NCBI GenBank assembly: GCA_900544975.1
Contig: UQXI01000054.1
Coordinates: forward strand, 1 to 11,437
Reading direction: 5' to 3'
Length of the DNA stretch: 11,437 bases
Source of the DNA: an uncultured Eubacteriales bacterium
GTDB taxonomy: Bacteria; Bacillota; Clostridia; Oscillospirales; Oscillospiraceae
Both the position numbers and the translations under genes were made by a program. The notes under the pieces were generated by a model. The model ran no database searches and had not been told where the DNA came from. It saw nothing but the letters and a program-made list of their open reading frames with translations. Shown in pieces: positions 1-5,186 of this stretch (positions are counted from its first letter, which is position 1; each line of letters opens with the position of its first letter).

Positions 1-251
1 AGGGGCGGGACGATGTCCCGGAAGGGAACCTGGTGATTGCCGCCGGCACAGGTGCCGTACTCCGGCCCCCGGGCGGTCTCGATGATGACATGGTCGCCAG
101 CGGCGACGGTCAGATCCCCGGGATCAAAATAGTATATCTTAGAGCCGGACCGAAATTGGACGTCCACCACATCCACCGGAGCATCCCGGTCTGGAGCCAT
201 GGGGCCGCCGACAAAATCCGGCTCCGGCTTTTTGGTTTTCTCTTCGTTCAT
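1..251 (-). CDS. ricT: RicT/PSP1-domain protein, N-terminal part (cut by window edge)
   Basis: The minus strand from an ATG at 251 reads openly to the window edge and gives the first 83 residues. They contain the segment FRSGSKIYYFDPGDL followed by HVIIETARGPEYGTC, which I recognise as the N-terminal signature of PSP1-domain proteins (RicT/YaaT of Bacillus). In that family RicT works with RicA and RicF in a complex that affects RNase Y-dependent mRNA processing and development; that role comes from the family, not from this sequence. A good ribosome site (AAAGGAG) sits about 6 bases before the ATG. The gene follows holB after a 43-base gap, and holB-ricT adjacency is standard in Firmicutes, so both are probably co-transcribed. 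The C-terminal part of the PSP1 domain lies outside the window. Confidence 0.85.
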   Translation of the reverse strand, partial: MNEEKTKKPEPDFVGGPMAPDRDAPVDVVDVQFRSGSKIYYFDPGDLTVAAGDHVIIETARGPEYGTCAGGNHQVPFRDIVPP

Positions 252-294
252 GGTATCTCCTTTTGCCCCGCAGGGCAGATTCACATTGAAAATT

Positions 295-1248
295 TCACTG
301 GAGTCGCCAAAGCAAATCCCCGCAGACGGCGCCTGGCGATCCATTGCCCTGGAGGCAGGCCAAGGCGCGATCCAGAGCCGTCACAGCCTGGGACAGCTCC
401 CGGGAAGTGCGGCCGGACGCCAGGGCCTTGCCCAAAGGGTCCGGTGCGGGAAGGCCCGCCCTGCAGGTGAGCGCCACAGACAGGAGGTCCCGCCACTGGC
501 TGAGAATGGGGACCAGCTGGTCCCGCTTTAGCTTCTCCATGGGAGTCAGAATTTGCAGCAGCTGGAGGTGATTCCGTCGGCTGTAGGCCTGGGCGAAGCT
601 TTCCGTCTGGGGGAGCCATCGCCCCTCCTGCAGCAGCTCCTTTGCCTGTCCCAGCCAGCCGCCGCTGCGCCAAATGGCCGAGGCCAAGGCCTCCTGGCTG
701 GCCTGGGGGAACGCCTGGCGTAGCGCTTCAGCAAGCTGGGATTCCTCCAGTGGCTGGAGCCGCAGCTCCACACAGCGGGAGCGCACCGTAGGCAGCAGCC
801 GGTCTGGGTTGTCCGTCAAAAGCAGAAACACCCCATAGGGGGGCGGCTCCTCCAAAACCTTCAGGAGGGCATTCTGCCCGGGAAGCCCCAGATCCTGAGC
901 CCGGGGAACATAATAGATTTTCCGCTCCCCCTCGTTGGGGCGGATAAACAGATCCTCCCGGGCCTGACGGACAGTCTCCACAGAGACGGTTTTCTTGTCC
1001 GGGTCATCCACAGGAATCAAATCCGGATGGGAGCCGGCCAGAACCTTCCGGCAGGAGCCGCACTGGCCACAGGGACGGCGGTGGGAATCCTGGCACAGGA
1101 GCGCCGCCGCCAATAACCGGGCCAGCGTTCGCTTTCCCGCGCCGCGGGGGCCGGAGAGCAGATAAAAATGAGCTGCCCGCTGCCGGTCCACTGCCGCAGA
1201 CAGACTGGCCTTCAGCTGGTCATTGCCTAAAAAACCCGGGAACTCCAC
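295..1248 (-). CDS. holB: DNA polymerase III subunit delta' (clamp loader)
   Basis: This is the delta' subunit of the clamp loader that opens the beta sliding clamp onto primed DNA. The 317-residue protein has a P-loop GPRGAGKRT at about 33-41, a four-cysteine zinc site (C52, C60, C63, C66), the helix NALLKVLEEPP at about 126-136 and the SRC motif at 157-159, all hallmarks of DnaX/HolB AAA+ proteins. The Walker B acidic pair is replaced (YYVPRAQD), which fits delta' being a non-hydrolysing subunit, although the P-loop lysine is kept. I chose the GTG at 1248 because AGGAGG lies 6 bases before it. An in-frame TTG at 1269 would add 7 residues but would place the Shine-Dalgarno inside the coding region. 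The gene has its own promoter (1283-1291) and is followed by ricT. Confidence 0.93.
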   Translation of the reverse strand: MEFPGFLGNDQLKASLSAAVDRQRAAHFYLLSGPRGAGKRTLARLLAAALLCQDSHRRPCGQCGSCRKVLAGSHPDLIPVDDPDKKTVSVETVRQAREDLFIRPNEGERKIYYVPRAQDLGLPGQNALLKVLEEPPPYGVFLLLTDNPDRLLPTVRSRCVELRLQPLEESQLAEALRQAFPQASQEALASAIWRSGGWLGQAKELLQEGRWLPQTESFAQAYSRRNHLQLLQILTPMEKLKRDQLVPILSQWRDLLSVALTCRAGLPAPDPLGKALASGRTSRELSQAVTALDRALACLQGNGSPGAVCGDLLWRLQ

Positions 1249-1254
1249 AGGCGC

Positions 1255-1260
1255 CCTCCT
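1255..1260 (-). promoter_or_regulatory. Ribosome binding site that fixes the holB start
   Basis: A perfect AGGAGG on the minus strand ends 6 bases before the GTG at 1248. It supports that start over the upstream in-frame TTG at 1269, which has no comparable site. Confidence 0.75.
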
Positions 1261-1282
1261 TCCGGTCAAATCCTACCTGGAC

Positions 1283-1291
1283 ATTATAACA
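1283..1291 (-). promoter_or_regulatory. Extended -10 promoter for holB-ricT
   Basis: The minus strand reads TGT-TATAAT, a perfect -10 box with the extended TGn element. The -35 region is weak (TGGAAA at a 16-base spacing), as is usual for extended -10 promoters. Transcription would start near 1276, about 28 bases before the GTG, so holB is not read only from an upstream operon here. Confidence 0.65.
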
Positions 1292-1384
1292 CACTTTTTC
1301 CGGTTTTCCACGATAAAATTTTGGCGTTTCTTTTTCAATCGGAACGGTTTCCCCGTGTGTCCCCAAAACAAGGGCACCATTTCT

Positions 1385-1403
1385 CGCCAAATTCCGCCAA
1401 AAT
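1385..1403 (+). repeat. Tandem CGCCAAA direct repeat, with an inverted copy at 1318-1326
   Basis: CGCCAAATT (1385-1393) and CGCCAAAAT (1395-1403) lie exactly 10 bases apart, one helical turn. A reversed exact copy (ATTTTGGCG) is at 1318-1326, about 30 bases upstream of the holB -10 box. The three copies lie between the divergent holB and lipoprotein promoters and could be protein-binding sites. Chance in an AT-rich gap is not excluded. Confidence 0.35.
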
Positions 1404-1421
1404 GAATGGGGAACCAGGGGA

Positions 1422-1438
1422 TTTTAAGACGTTTTAAG
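1422..1438 (+). repeat. TTTTAAG direct repeat abutting the -35 box
   Basis: TTTTAAG occurs at 1422-1428 and 1432-1438, 10 bases apart, ending directly at the -35 box at 1439. Same-face direct repeats in this position are typical of activator or response-regulator sites. An UP-element-like role for the AT-rich stretch is also possible. Confidence 0.4.
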
Positions 1439-1467
1439 TTGACTTTCCGGCCAAACCCCTGTACAAT
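1439..1467 (+). promoter_or_regulatory. Sigma-A type promoter of the lipoprotein-BMP operon
   Basis: TTGACT at 1439-1444 and TACAAT at 1462-1467 are separated by 17 bases, one mismatch each from consensus. Transcription would start near 1474, giving a leader of about 60 bases before the ATG at 1535. Confidence 0.8.
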
Positions 1468-1468
1468 A

Positions 1469-1478
1469 AGACCGGTCT
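1469..1478. promoter_or_regulatory. Operator-like palindrome at the transcription start
   Basis: AGACCGGTCT is a perfect 10-base palindrome that begins 1 base after the -10 box and covers the predicted start. A repressor bound here would block the promoter. It is short, so this is a candidate only. Confidence 0.3.
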
Positions 1479-1534
1479 CTCTATGGATAAAACATAACGA
1501 GAAACCGAAAAATCCGCTCAAAGGAGTGAAACAT

Positions 1535-1816
1535 ATGAAAAAACGCATGGCTCTGCTTTTAGCTGCCGTTCTGGTCCTCACCCTGATGACCGGTTGCAGC
1601 AAAAAGGAGGAGAAGGATCCCTCTGGCCAATCCACCCCCTCCGAACAGACTCCGTCCAACGGTGACACCACCCCCAACGGCGGCACTGCCAGCAGCGGCG
1701 ACCTGGAGCCGGACCTGCCCGCCACCAACGGCGATCTGGAAACCGACCCCTCTCTCCCCGCCAGCAACGGTGACCTGGATCCGGATGCCAGCACAGGCGG
1801 CACCGAAGCGCCCTAA
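1535..1816 (+). CDS. Small repetitive acidic lipoprotein
   Basis: The 93-residue product is not a family I recognise. It begins with a lipoprotein signal peptide (KKR, then a hydrophobic run) ending in the lipobox LMTGC with C21 as the lipidated residue, so it should be anchored to the outer face of the membrane. The mature 73 residues start with a lysine/glutamate patch and then become a low-complexity Pro/Ser/Thr/Gly/Asp tail with no aromatic residues and no obvious fold. A loose repeat, (S/N)GDLE(T/P)D followed by LPA, recurs around residues 54-60, 65-71 and 78-84. The ATG at 1535 is chosen because AAGGAG lies 8 bases before it and the signal peptide begins there; an in-frame upstream ATG at 1406 precedes the promoter. 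The BMP lipoprotein gene follows after 35 bases in the same unit. It may be a spacer or accessory to that protein, which is inference. Confidence 0.75.
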   Translation: MKKRMALLLAAVLVLTLMTGCSKKEEKDPSGQSTPSEQTPSNGDTTPNGGTASSGDLEPDLPATNGDLETDPSLPASNGDLDPDASTGGTEAP

Positions 1817-1851
1817 AGAAACACACAGGCAATTCAGAGGAGGAAAGATTG

Positions 1852-2859
1852 ATGAGACGAATTCTTGCGCTGCTTTTGTCAGCCGTTTTGGCCCTGGGCC
1901 TACTGGCTGGCTGCGCCAAAACCCAAGACGACAATGAGAAACCGAGCGGCCCTTCCAGTGATGTATCCATGGCGGTTGTGGTAGCTGGTACCTTTGGGGA
2001 CCGCTCCTTCTACGACTCCTCCAAGGAGGGGGCCGACCGCCTGGCCAAAGACCTGGGCGTCCAGGTCAAAACCATTGAGTGCAACAACGTAGACCACACC
2101 CAGCAGATCCGCAACGCCGCCGATGCGGCCGAAATCGTGGTCCTGGTGGGCTGGGAGTTCTACGATGTGGAGACTGTGGCGCCCGAGTATCCCGACGTCC
2201 ACTTCATTTGGATTGACAACGCCACCTCTGCCCCCGTGGACAACGTGCTGAACATCACCTATGCCCAGAACGAGGGCTCCTTCCTGGCCGGTTACATCGC
2301 CGCCAAGATGTCCCAGACCGGCGTGGTGGGCGCTGTGGGTGGCGAGGACACCGACACCATCAACGACTTCATTGTGGGCTACACCCAGGGCGCCAAGTAC
2401 GCCAACGACAGCATCCAGGTGGAGACCCTTTACGCCAACACCTACGACGATCCCGCCGTGGGCAAGGAATGCGCCCTGACCCTCAACGAAAAGAAGGCCG
2501 ACGTGGTGTTCCAGATTGCCTCCAAGACCGGCGACGGCGTCTTCCAGGCGGCGCAGGAGAAGGGCTTCTATGCCATCGGCGTAGACTCTGATCAGAAGTA
2601 CATTGCAGACGACGTGATCATCTGCTCCATGATGAAGCAGGTGGGCGACTCCATCTACGAGGCAGTGTCCGATTACATCTCCGGCGACACCTCCAAGTGG
2701 GGCACCACTTGGGTGGCGGACATGGCCACTGGTTTCATCGGCATCGGCTACGGCGAAGCCAGCGCAACCCAGCAGATCCCCGACAGCCTGAAGGCTGAGG
2801 TGGAGGAGCTGGCAAAGAAAATCACCTCCGGCGAAATCCAGGTAGAAACCACTCGATAA
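1852..2859 (+). CDS. BMP-family ABC transporter substrate-binding lipoprotein
   Basis: The 335-residue product has a lipoprotein signal peptide with lipobox LLAGC (C21), then a domain matching BMP/PnrA/Med-type periplasmic binding proteins. It opens with VVVAGTFGDRSFYDSSKEG, continues with a VVLVGWEFYD segment and NEGSFLAGYIAAKMS, and has FQIASKTGDGVF and IGVDSDQKY near the second lobe. Characterised members bind nucleosides (PnrA, BmpA), so a purine nucleoside or similar ligand is the best guess. The ATG at 1852 is used because GAGGAGG lies 8 bases before it; a TTG one codon earlier is less likely. No permease or ATPase of a nucleoside ABC system is adjacent, so it is an orphan receptor here, perhaps sharing a transporter encoded elsewhere. 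It shares an operon with the preceding lipoprotein and ends at the hairpin region downstream. Confidence 0.88.
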   Translation: MRRILALLLSAVLALGLLAGCAKTQDDNEKPSGPSSDVSMAVVVAGTFGDRSFYDSSKEGADRLAKDLGVQVKTIECNNVDHTQQIRNAADAAEIVVLVGWEFYDVETVAPEYPDVHFIWIDNATSAPVDNVLNITYAQNEGSFLAGYIAAKMSQTGVVGAVGGEDTDTINDFIVGYTQGAKYANDSIQVETLYANTYDDPAVGKECALTLNEKKADVVFQIASKTGDGVFQAAQEKGFYAIGVDSDQKYIADDVIICSMMKQVGDSIYEAVSDYISGDTSKWGTTWVADMATGFIGIGYGEASATQQIPDSLKAEVEELAKKITSGEIQVETTR

Positions 2860-2868
2860 TCAAGTAGT

Positions 2869-2911
2869 TCCGGTCCCGTTGCAAAGAACCAAACTTTGCA
2901 ACGGGACCGGA
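2869..2911. repeat. Perfect 18-bp inverted repeat (hairpin) after the BMP gene
   Basis: Arms 2869-2886 and 2894-2911 are perfect complements with a 7-base loop (AACCAAA); the core is GTTGCAAAG/CTTTGCAAC. It begins 9 bases after the BMP stop codon. No T-tract follows on either strand, so it is not a textbook terminator. It could protect the 3' end of the mRNA, pause polymerase, or act with the related hairpin at 3018-3052. Confidence 0.75.
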
Positions 2912-2914
2912 TGC

Positions 2915-2962
2915 ATAGGAGCTTCCTATAGACCATGGTCTCGTAGAGGCGCACAGTGCGCC
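2915..2962. repeat. Cluster of three short palindromes
   Basis: ATAGGA-GCT-TCCTAT (2915-2929) abuts the perfect palindrome AGACCATGGTCT (2930-2941), and GGCGCAC-A-GTGCGCC (2948-2962) follows. All three are exact. Together with the flanking hairpins they fill the space between the BMP gene and the convergent permease gene. I see no open reading frame with a good start here, so structured RNA or a binding cluster is more likely than protein. Confidence 0.55.
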
Positions 2963-3017
2963 CGCCGGTGGGTCTTGCCAATTTGCCAAACACCAAAAAA
3001 TGAGAATCTTGACATCC

Positions 3018-3061
3018 GTTCTGTTGCAAAGCACAAACTTTTGCAGCGGAACATTCTTTTT
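3018..3061 (+). terminator. Rho-independent terminator of the lipoprotein-BMP operon
   Basis: On the plus strand, 3018-3031 (GTTCTGTTGCAAAG) pairs with 3038-3052 (CTTTTGCAGCGGAAC) using two U-G wobbles and one bulge, with a loop of about 6 bases. The T-rich run ATTCTTTTTAT follows at once. The wobbles become A-C mismatches in the minus-strand RNA, so it favours termination of rightward transcripts. The T-tract touches the stop codon of the convergent permease gene. The core repeats the hairpin at 2869-2911. Confidence 0.65.
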
Positions 3062-3791
3062 ATACCCGGCGCATGGACCGGCAATAGGCGACAACCGCCA
3101 GGGCCAGGATGGCAACGGCCCAGCCGGAGACCCAGGCCAGGTGCACCGGCAGCTGGGAGAGGTCTCCAGCCAAGGCCGCCCGCCCAGCCTCCACCGCATG
3201 GGAGAAGGGCAGCAGCCGGGCAAACCGGGCAAAGCCACTGCCCACCAAATCCAGGTCCAGCCACGCACCGGACAGGAACAGGGAGACATTGGTGAGCAGC
3301 GCACCACAAATGCCCCCCACAGCCCGGTCATTGAGGCAGGAGCCGCAAAGAAGGCCCAAGCCTATGTACAAAAGCGCAGCAGGAATCCCGGCTGCCAGCG
3401 TCAACAGGAGCCGTGGGCTCCAATCCAGCCCGAAAATCAGGGCGCCACCCAGGCAAACGGCCCCCTGCCCCATGGCCAGCGGAAGCAGCGGAAGCAAATA
3501 CCCCAAAATAAAATCCCGGGACCGCAATGGCGTGGTATACAGCCGCAGGAGAAACGCGCTGGTCCGGTCCCGGGCCACCAGGAGGGCGGAAAACAGAGAG
3601 AAAAAGCTGAACCCAAAGACTAAAATCCCCGGCGTCAAGCTGGGAAGTGCGAAAATGGGCACGGGAATATTGGCCTGTATGGCGCAAAAGAGCCCCAAGA
3701 GTGCCAGGGGAAACGCCAGACCGAAGGCCAGATTCAGGGGATCCCGCAGAATCTCCCGGCCGTTTCGCCGGGCAAACAGCAACATGTTCAT
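3060..3791 (-). CDS. ABC-2 type transporter permease
   Basis: The 243-residue protein is hydrophobic, with about six predicted membrane segments (roughly residues 20-40, 53-73, 98-119, 129-149, 157-177 and 218-236), the layout of ABC-2 permeases. The stretch VARDRTSAFLLRLYTTPLRSRDFILGY after the second segment and LPFSHAVEAGRAAL before the last are typical of drug- or lipid-export members (type seen with DrrB/NodJ-like proteins). It would form the membrane channel for the ATPase encoded just upstream. The ATG at 3791 overlaps the ATPase stop codon in an ATGA and has GGAGGG before it. A longer in-frame opening to 4022 only runs through the ATPase gene. The substrate cannot be read from the sequence; export is the usual direction for this family. 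Confidence 0.85.
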   Translation of the reverse strand: MNMLLFARRNGREILRDPLNLAFGLAFPLALLGLFCAIQANIPVPIFALPSLTPGILVFGFSFFSLFSALLVARDRTSAFLLRLYTTPLRSRDFILGYLLPLLPLAMGQGAVCLGGALIFGLDWSPRLLLTLAAGIPAALLYIGLGLLCGSCLNDRAVGGICGALLTNVSLFLSGAWLDLDLVGSGFARFARLLPFSHAVEAGRAALAGDLSQLPVHLAWVSGWAVAILALAVVAYCRSMRRV

Positions 3792-4540
3792 AGTCTTCCC
3801 TCCCCTTCTCCTCTCGTGTCTGCGTCCAAGGTCAATGCCACAAAGGCATCCTCCAGGTTTCCCTGACCGGTCCGGCGAATCAGCTCCTCCGCTGTGCCCT
3901 GGGCAGTCAGCCGGCCCCGGGACAAAATGCCAATGGAATCGGCCAGCGCCTGGGCCTCCTCCAGATAATGAGTCGTGAGCACCACGGTGGTCCTGCCTTT
4001 CAGCCCTTCGATCACCCGCCACAGCTCCCGGCGGGCCAGAACATCCAGCCCCAAAGTGGGCTCATCCAGGAAGAGGACCTGGGGCCTGGAAATGAGGGCC
4101 ATGGCAATGCTCAGCCGCCGCTGCCAACCACCGGAGAGGGTCTTCGCTCTGCGGCGGGCCACCGGCTGGAGCTGGAGGGACTCCAGCATCGCCTCCGTCC
4201 GGCCTCTGGCATCCTGCCGCCGTGCCCCGGACAGACCGGCCAGGAGCATCAGGTTTTCCTCCACAGTCAAATTGGGCGCCACCGCCGTGTCCTGGGGGCA
4301 GAGGCTCATCCGCTTTTTGACCTCCTCCCGCTGCCTGGTCACATCGTACCCCAAAACCCGGGCCTCTCCACCGGTGGGAGGCAGAAGACCTGTCAGAATT
4401 TTGATCGCAGTGGATTTCCCCGCGCCGTTGACGCCCAGGAGAGCATATAAGGCCCCTTCCGGCACCGCCAGGTCCAGGCCGGACAGGGCCTGGACCGGAC
4501 CAAAGCACCGGGTCAACCCCTTGGTTTCTATGGCGTACAT
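3788..4540 (-). CDS. ABC transporter ATP-binding protein
   Basis: This 250-residue ATPase powers the ABC-2 permease encoded next to it. It has a Walker A motif GVNGAGKST at 36-44, a Q-loop at Q83, the signature LSGGW at 135-139, a Walker B stretch VLFLDE at 155-160 ending in the catalytic glutamate, a D-loop at about 165 and the switch histidine at H191. The order and spacing match the CcmA/DrrA-type subfamily of multidrug or peptide exporters. The signature has W instead of the usual Q in its fifth position; variation there is common in ABC-2 ATPases. The ATG at 4540 has GGAGG 7 bases upstream and lies inside the end of the AbrB gene (13-base overlap), so its translation is probably coupled to the regulator's. 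Substrate unknown. Confidence 0.92.
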   Translation of the reverse strand: MYAIETKGLTRCFGPVQALSGLDLAVPEGALYALLGVNGAGKSTAIKILTGLLPPTGGEARVLGYDVTRQREEVKKRMSLCPQDTAVAPNLTVEENLMLLAGLSGARRQDARGRTEAMLESLQLQPVARRRAKTLSGGWQRRLSIAMALISRPQVLFLDEPTLGLDVLARRELWRVIEGLKGRTTVVLTTHYLEEAQALADSIGILSRGRLTAQGTAEELIRRTGQGNLEDAFVALTLDADTRGEGEGRL

Positions 4541-4830
4541 TTTGATTCCTCCGTCTCGTCCCGAATGGCCTGGGCAAACTGCCTCAGGTCCTCTTCCGGC
4601 GTCTGCCCGTCCACCTCCCGGCCGTGGCCTGCAAAAATGGCGTCTGCAATTTGGCTCATCACACTGGAACGCTGCAGGGCAATACCTCGCCCGGCATCCG
4701 CAAGCAGAAGCAGACTATCCCCTGGTTCCAGGCCGAACATCTCCCGCACTTCTTTTGGGATCACAATTTGCCCTTTGGGGCCCAGCTTCACGGTACTCAT
4801 AAACCGCTGTCCATCTCCAGCTTGTTTCAT
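4528..4830 (-). CDS. AbrB/SpoVT-type DNA-binding regulator
   Basis: The 100-residue protein carries an N-terminal swapped-hairpin AbrB/MazE/SpoVT domain: VKLGPKGQIVIPKEVREMFGL and then EPGDSLLLLADAGRGIAL, at about residues 14-52. Such proteins bind DNA as dimers. The C-terminal half (about 55-100) is an acidic, probably helical extension I do not recognise, which could be a dimerisation or sensing part. The ATG at 4830 has GGAGG 7 bases upstream; an internal ATG at 4800 is less well placed. It is the first gene of an operon with the ABC ATPase and permease, under a near-consensus promoter with an inverted repeat at the start point. It probably controls this operon, itself included. An antitoxin role is unlikely because no toxin gene follows. 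Confidence 0.85.
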   Translation of the reverse strand: MKQAGDGQRFMSTVKLGPKGQIVIPKEVREMFGLEPGDSLLLLADAGRGIALQRSSVMSQIADAIFAGHGREVDGQTPEEDLRQFAQAIRDETEESKCTP

Positions 4831-4855
4831 GGAACACCCTCCAAAAAGTAAGAAT

Positions 4856-4871
4856 TGTAATACTAGTTACA
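4856..4871. promoter_or_regulatory. Operator-like inverted repeat in the AbrB operon leader
   Basis: TGTAA and TTACA form a 5-base inverted repeat around a TACTAG centre, starting 3 bases downstream of the -10 box of the minus-strand promoter, so it overlaps the predicted start of transcription. The position fits a repressor site, and the operon's own AbrB-type protein is the obvious candidate to bind it. Confidence 0.45.
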
Positions 4872-4874
4872 CAT

Positions 4875-4903
4875 ATTGTACTGGAAAAGCGGAGACTTGT
4901 CAA
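4875..4903 (-). promoter_or_regulatory. Sigma-A type promoter of the AbrB-ABC operon
   Basis: On the minus strand TTGACA (4903-4898) and TACAAT (4880-4875) are separated by 17 bases: perfect -35, one mismatch in -10, ideal spacing. Such a strong core promoter suggests that a repressor holds it in check. The leader is about 35-40 bases. Confidence 0.85.
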
Positions 4904-5100
4904 GACGCATGGGCAATCCAGTGGAACCTCAATTGCCCACTCTTGGCAAAGTATGCAATTCCTCCACAGTGGGACAAGGCGGGCCCTCTGTTTTGCTTGT
5001 TTTTTTCCCGCACTGGTGATATTCTGGCATTCAGCTGGCCGGGATCGGATGTAGATTTCAAAAATCGGAACCATTTTTTGCCGGAACCCGGGAATTTTGC

Positions 5101-5129
5101 TTGACAAACCCGCCCGTTCCCGCTAGAAT
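5101..5129 (+). promoter_or_regulatory. Sigma-A type promoter of the fatty acid synthesis operon
   Basis: TTGACA (5101-5106) and TAGAAT (5124-5129) are separated by 17 bases. Transcription would start near 5136, giving a leader of about 50 bases to the acpP start at 5187. No terminator or second strong promoter is seen between the downstream genes, so this probably drives the whole operon. Confidence 0.85.
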
Positions 5130-5136
5130 ATTCCTA

Positions 5137-5158
5137 AATTATTTTAGCTAAAATAATT
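5137..5158. promoter_or_regulatory. 22-bp perfect palindrome, probable fatty-acid repressor operator
   Basis: The 11-base arm AATTATTTTAG is followed immediately by its exact complement, with no spacer. It begins 7 bases after the -10 box, so it covers the transcription start. Its AT-only arms stand out in GC-rich surroundings. Fatty acid operons of Firmicutes are repressed by FapR or by MarR-family FabT-type proteins. This site matches neither the FapR consensus as I recall it (TTAGTACC...) nor the streptococcal FabT consensus exactly, though its perfect symmetry would suit a MarR dimer. No regulator gene lies in the window. Confidence 0.65.
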
Positions 5159-5186
5159 GAGACTTTGGACCGCAAGGAGAATCGCT

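Larger units (their letters stand above)
4831..5186. other. 356-base divergent control region without genes
   Basis: This gap separates the leftward AbrB-ABC operon from the rightward fatty acid operon. It holds the two promoters and operator-like repeats listed separately. The middle (about 4904-5100) contains an 8-base inverted repeat, TGGGCAAT (4910-4917) and ATTGCCCA (4932-4939), and a second overlapping pair CCCACT (4936-4941)/AGTGGG (4968-4973). I see no credible coding region or RNA gene in it. Confidence 0.6.

Noticed and set aside
1273..1803. Minus-strand frame (176 codons) with SRSPL repeats in its protein
   Set aside because: The repeats are the reverse reading of the lipoprotein's GDLE repeats, and the frame crosses two promoters.
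2748..3029. Small minus-strand frame across the BMP gene end and hairpin region
   Set aside because: It runs through the hairpins and the end of the BMP gene, has no ribosome site and resembles no known protein.
3109..3978. Plus-strand open frame (289 codons) opposite the ABC permease
   Set aside because: It is Arg/Pro/Ser-rich with no recognisable domain, and it lies antisense to a well-supported permease and the end of the ATPase.
4528..4830. AbrB-type protein as an antitoxin of a toxin-antitoxin pair
   Set aside because: MazE-like folds occur in antitoxins, but the following gene is an ABC ATPase and no small toxin gene is nearby.
4974..5007. Possible terminator: ACAAG...CTTGT followed by a run of T
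   Set aside because: The stem is only 5 base pairs with a 17-base loop, and no transcript is expected to end there; the T-run alone is weak evidence.
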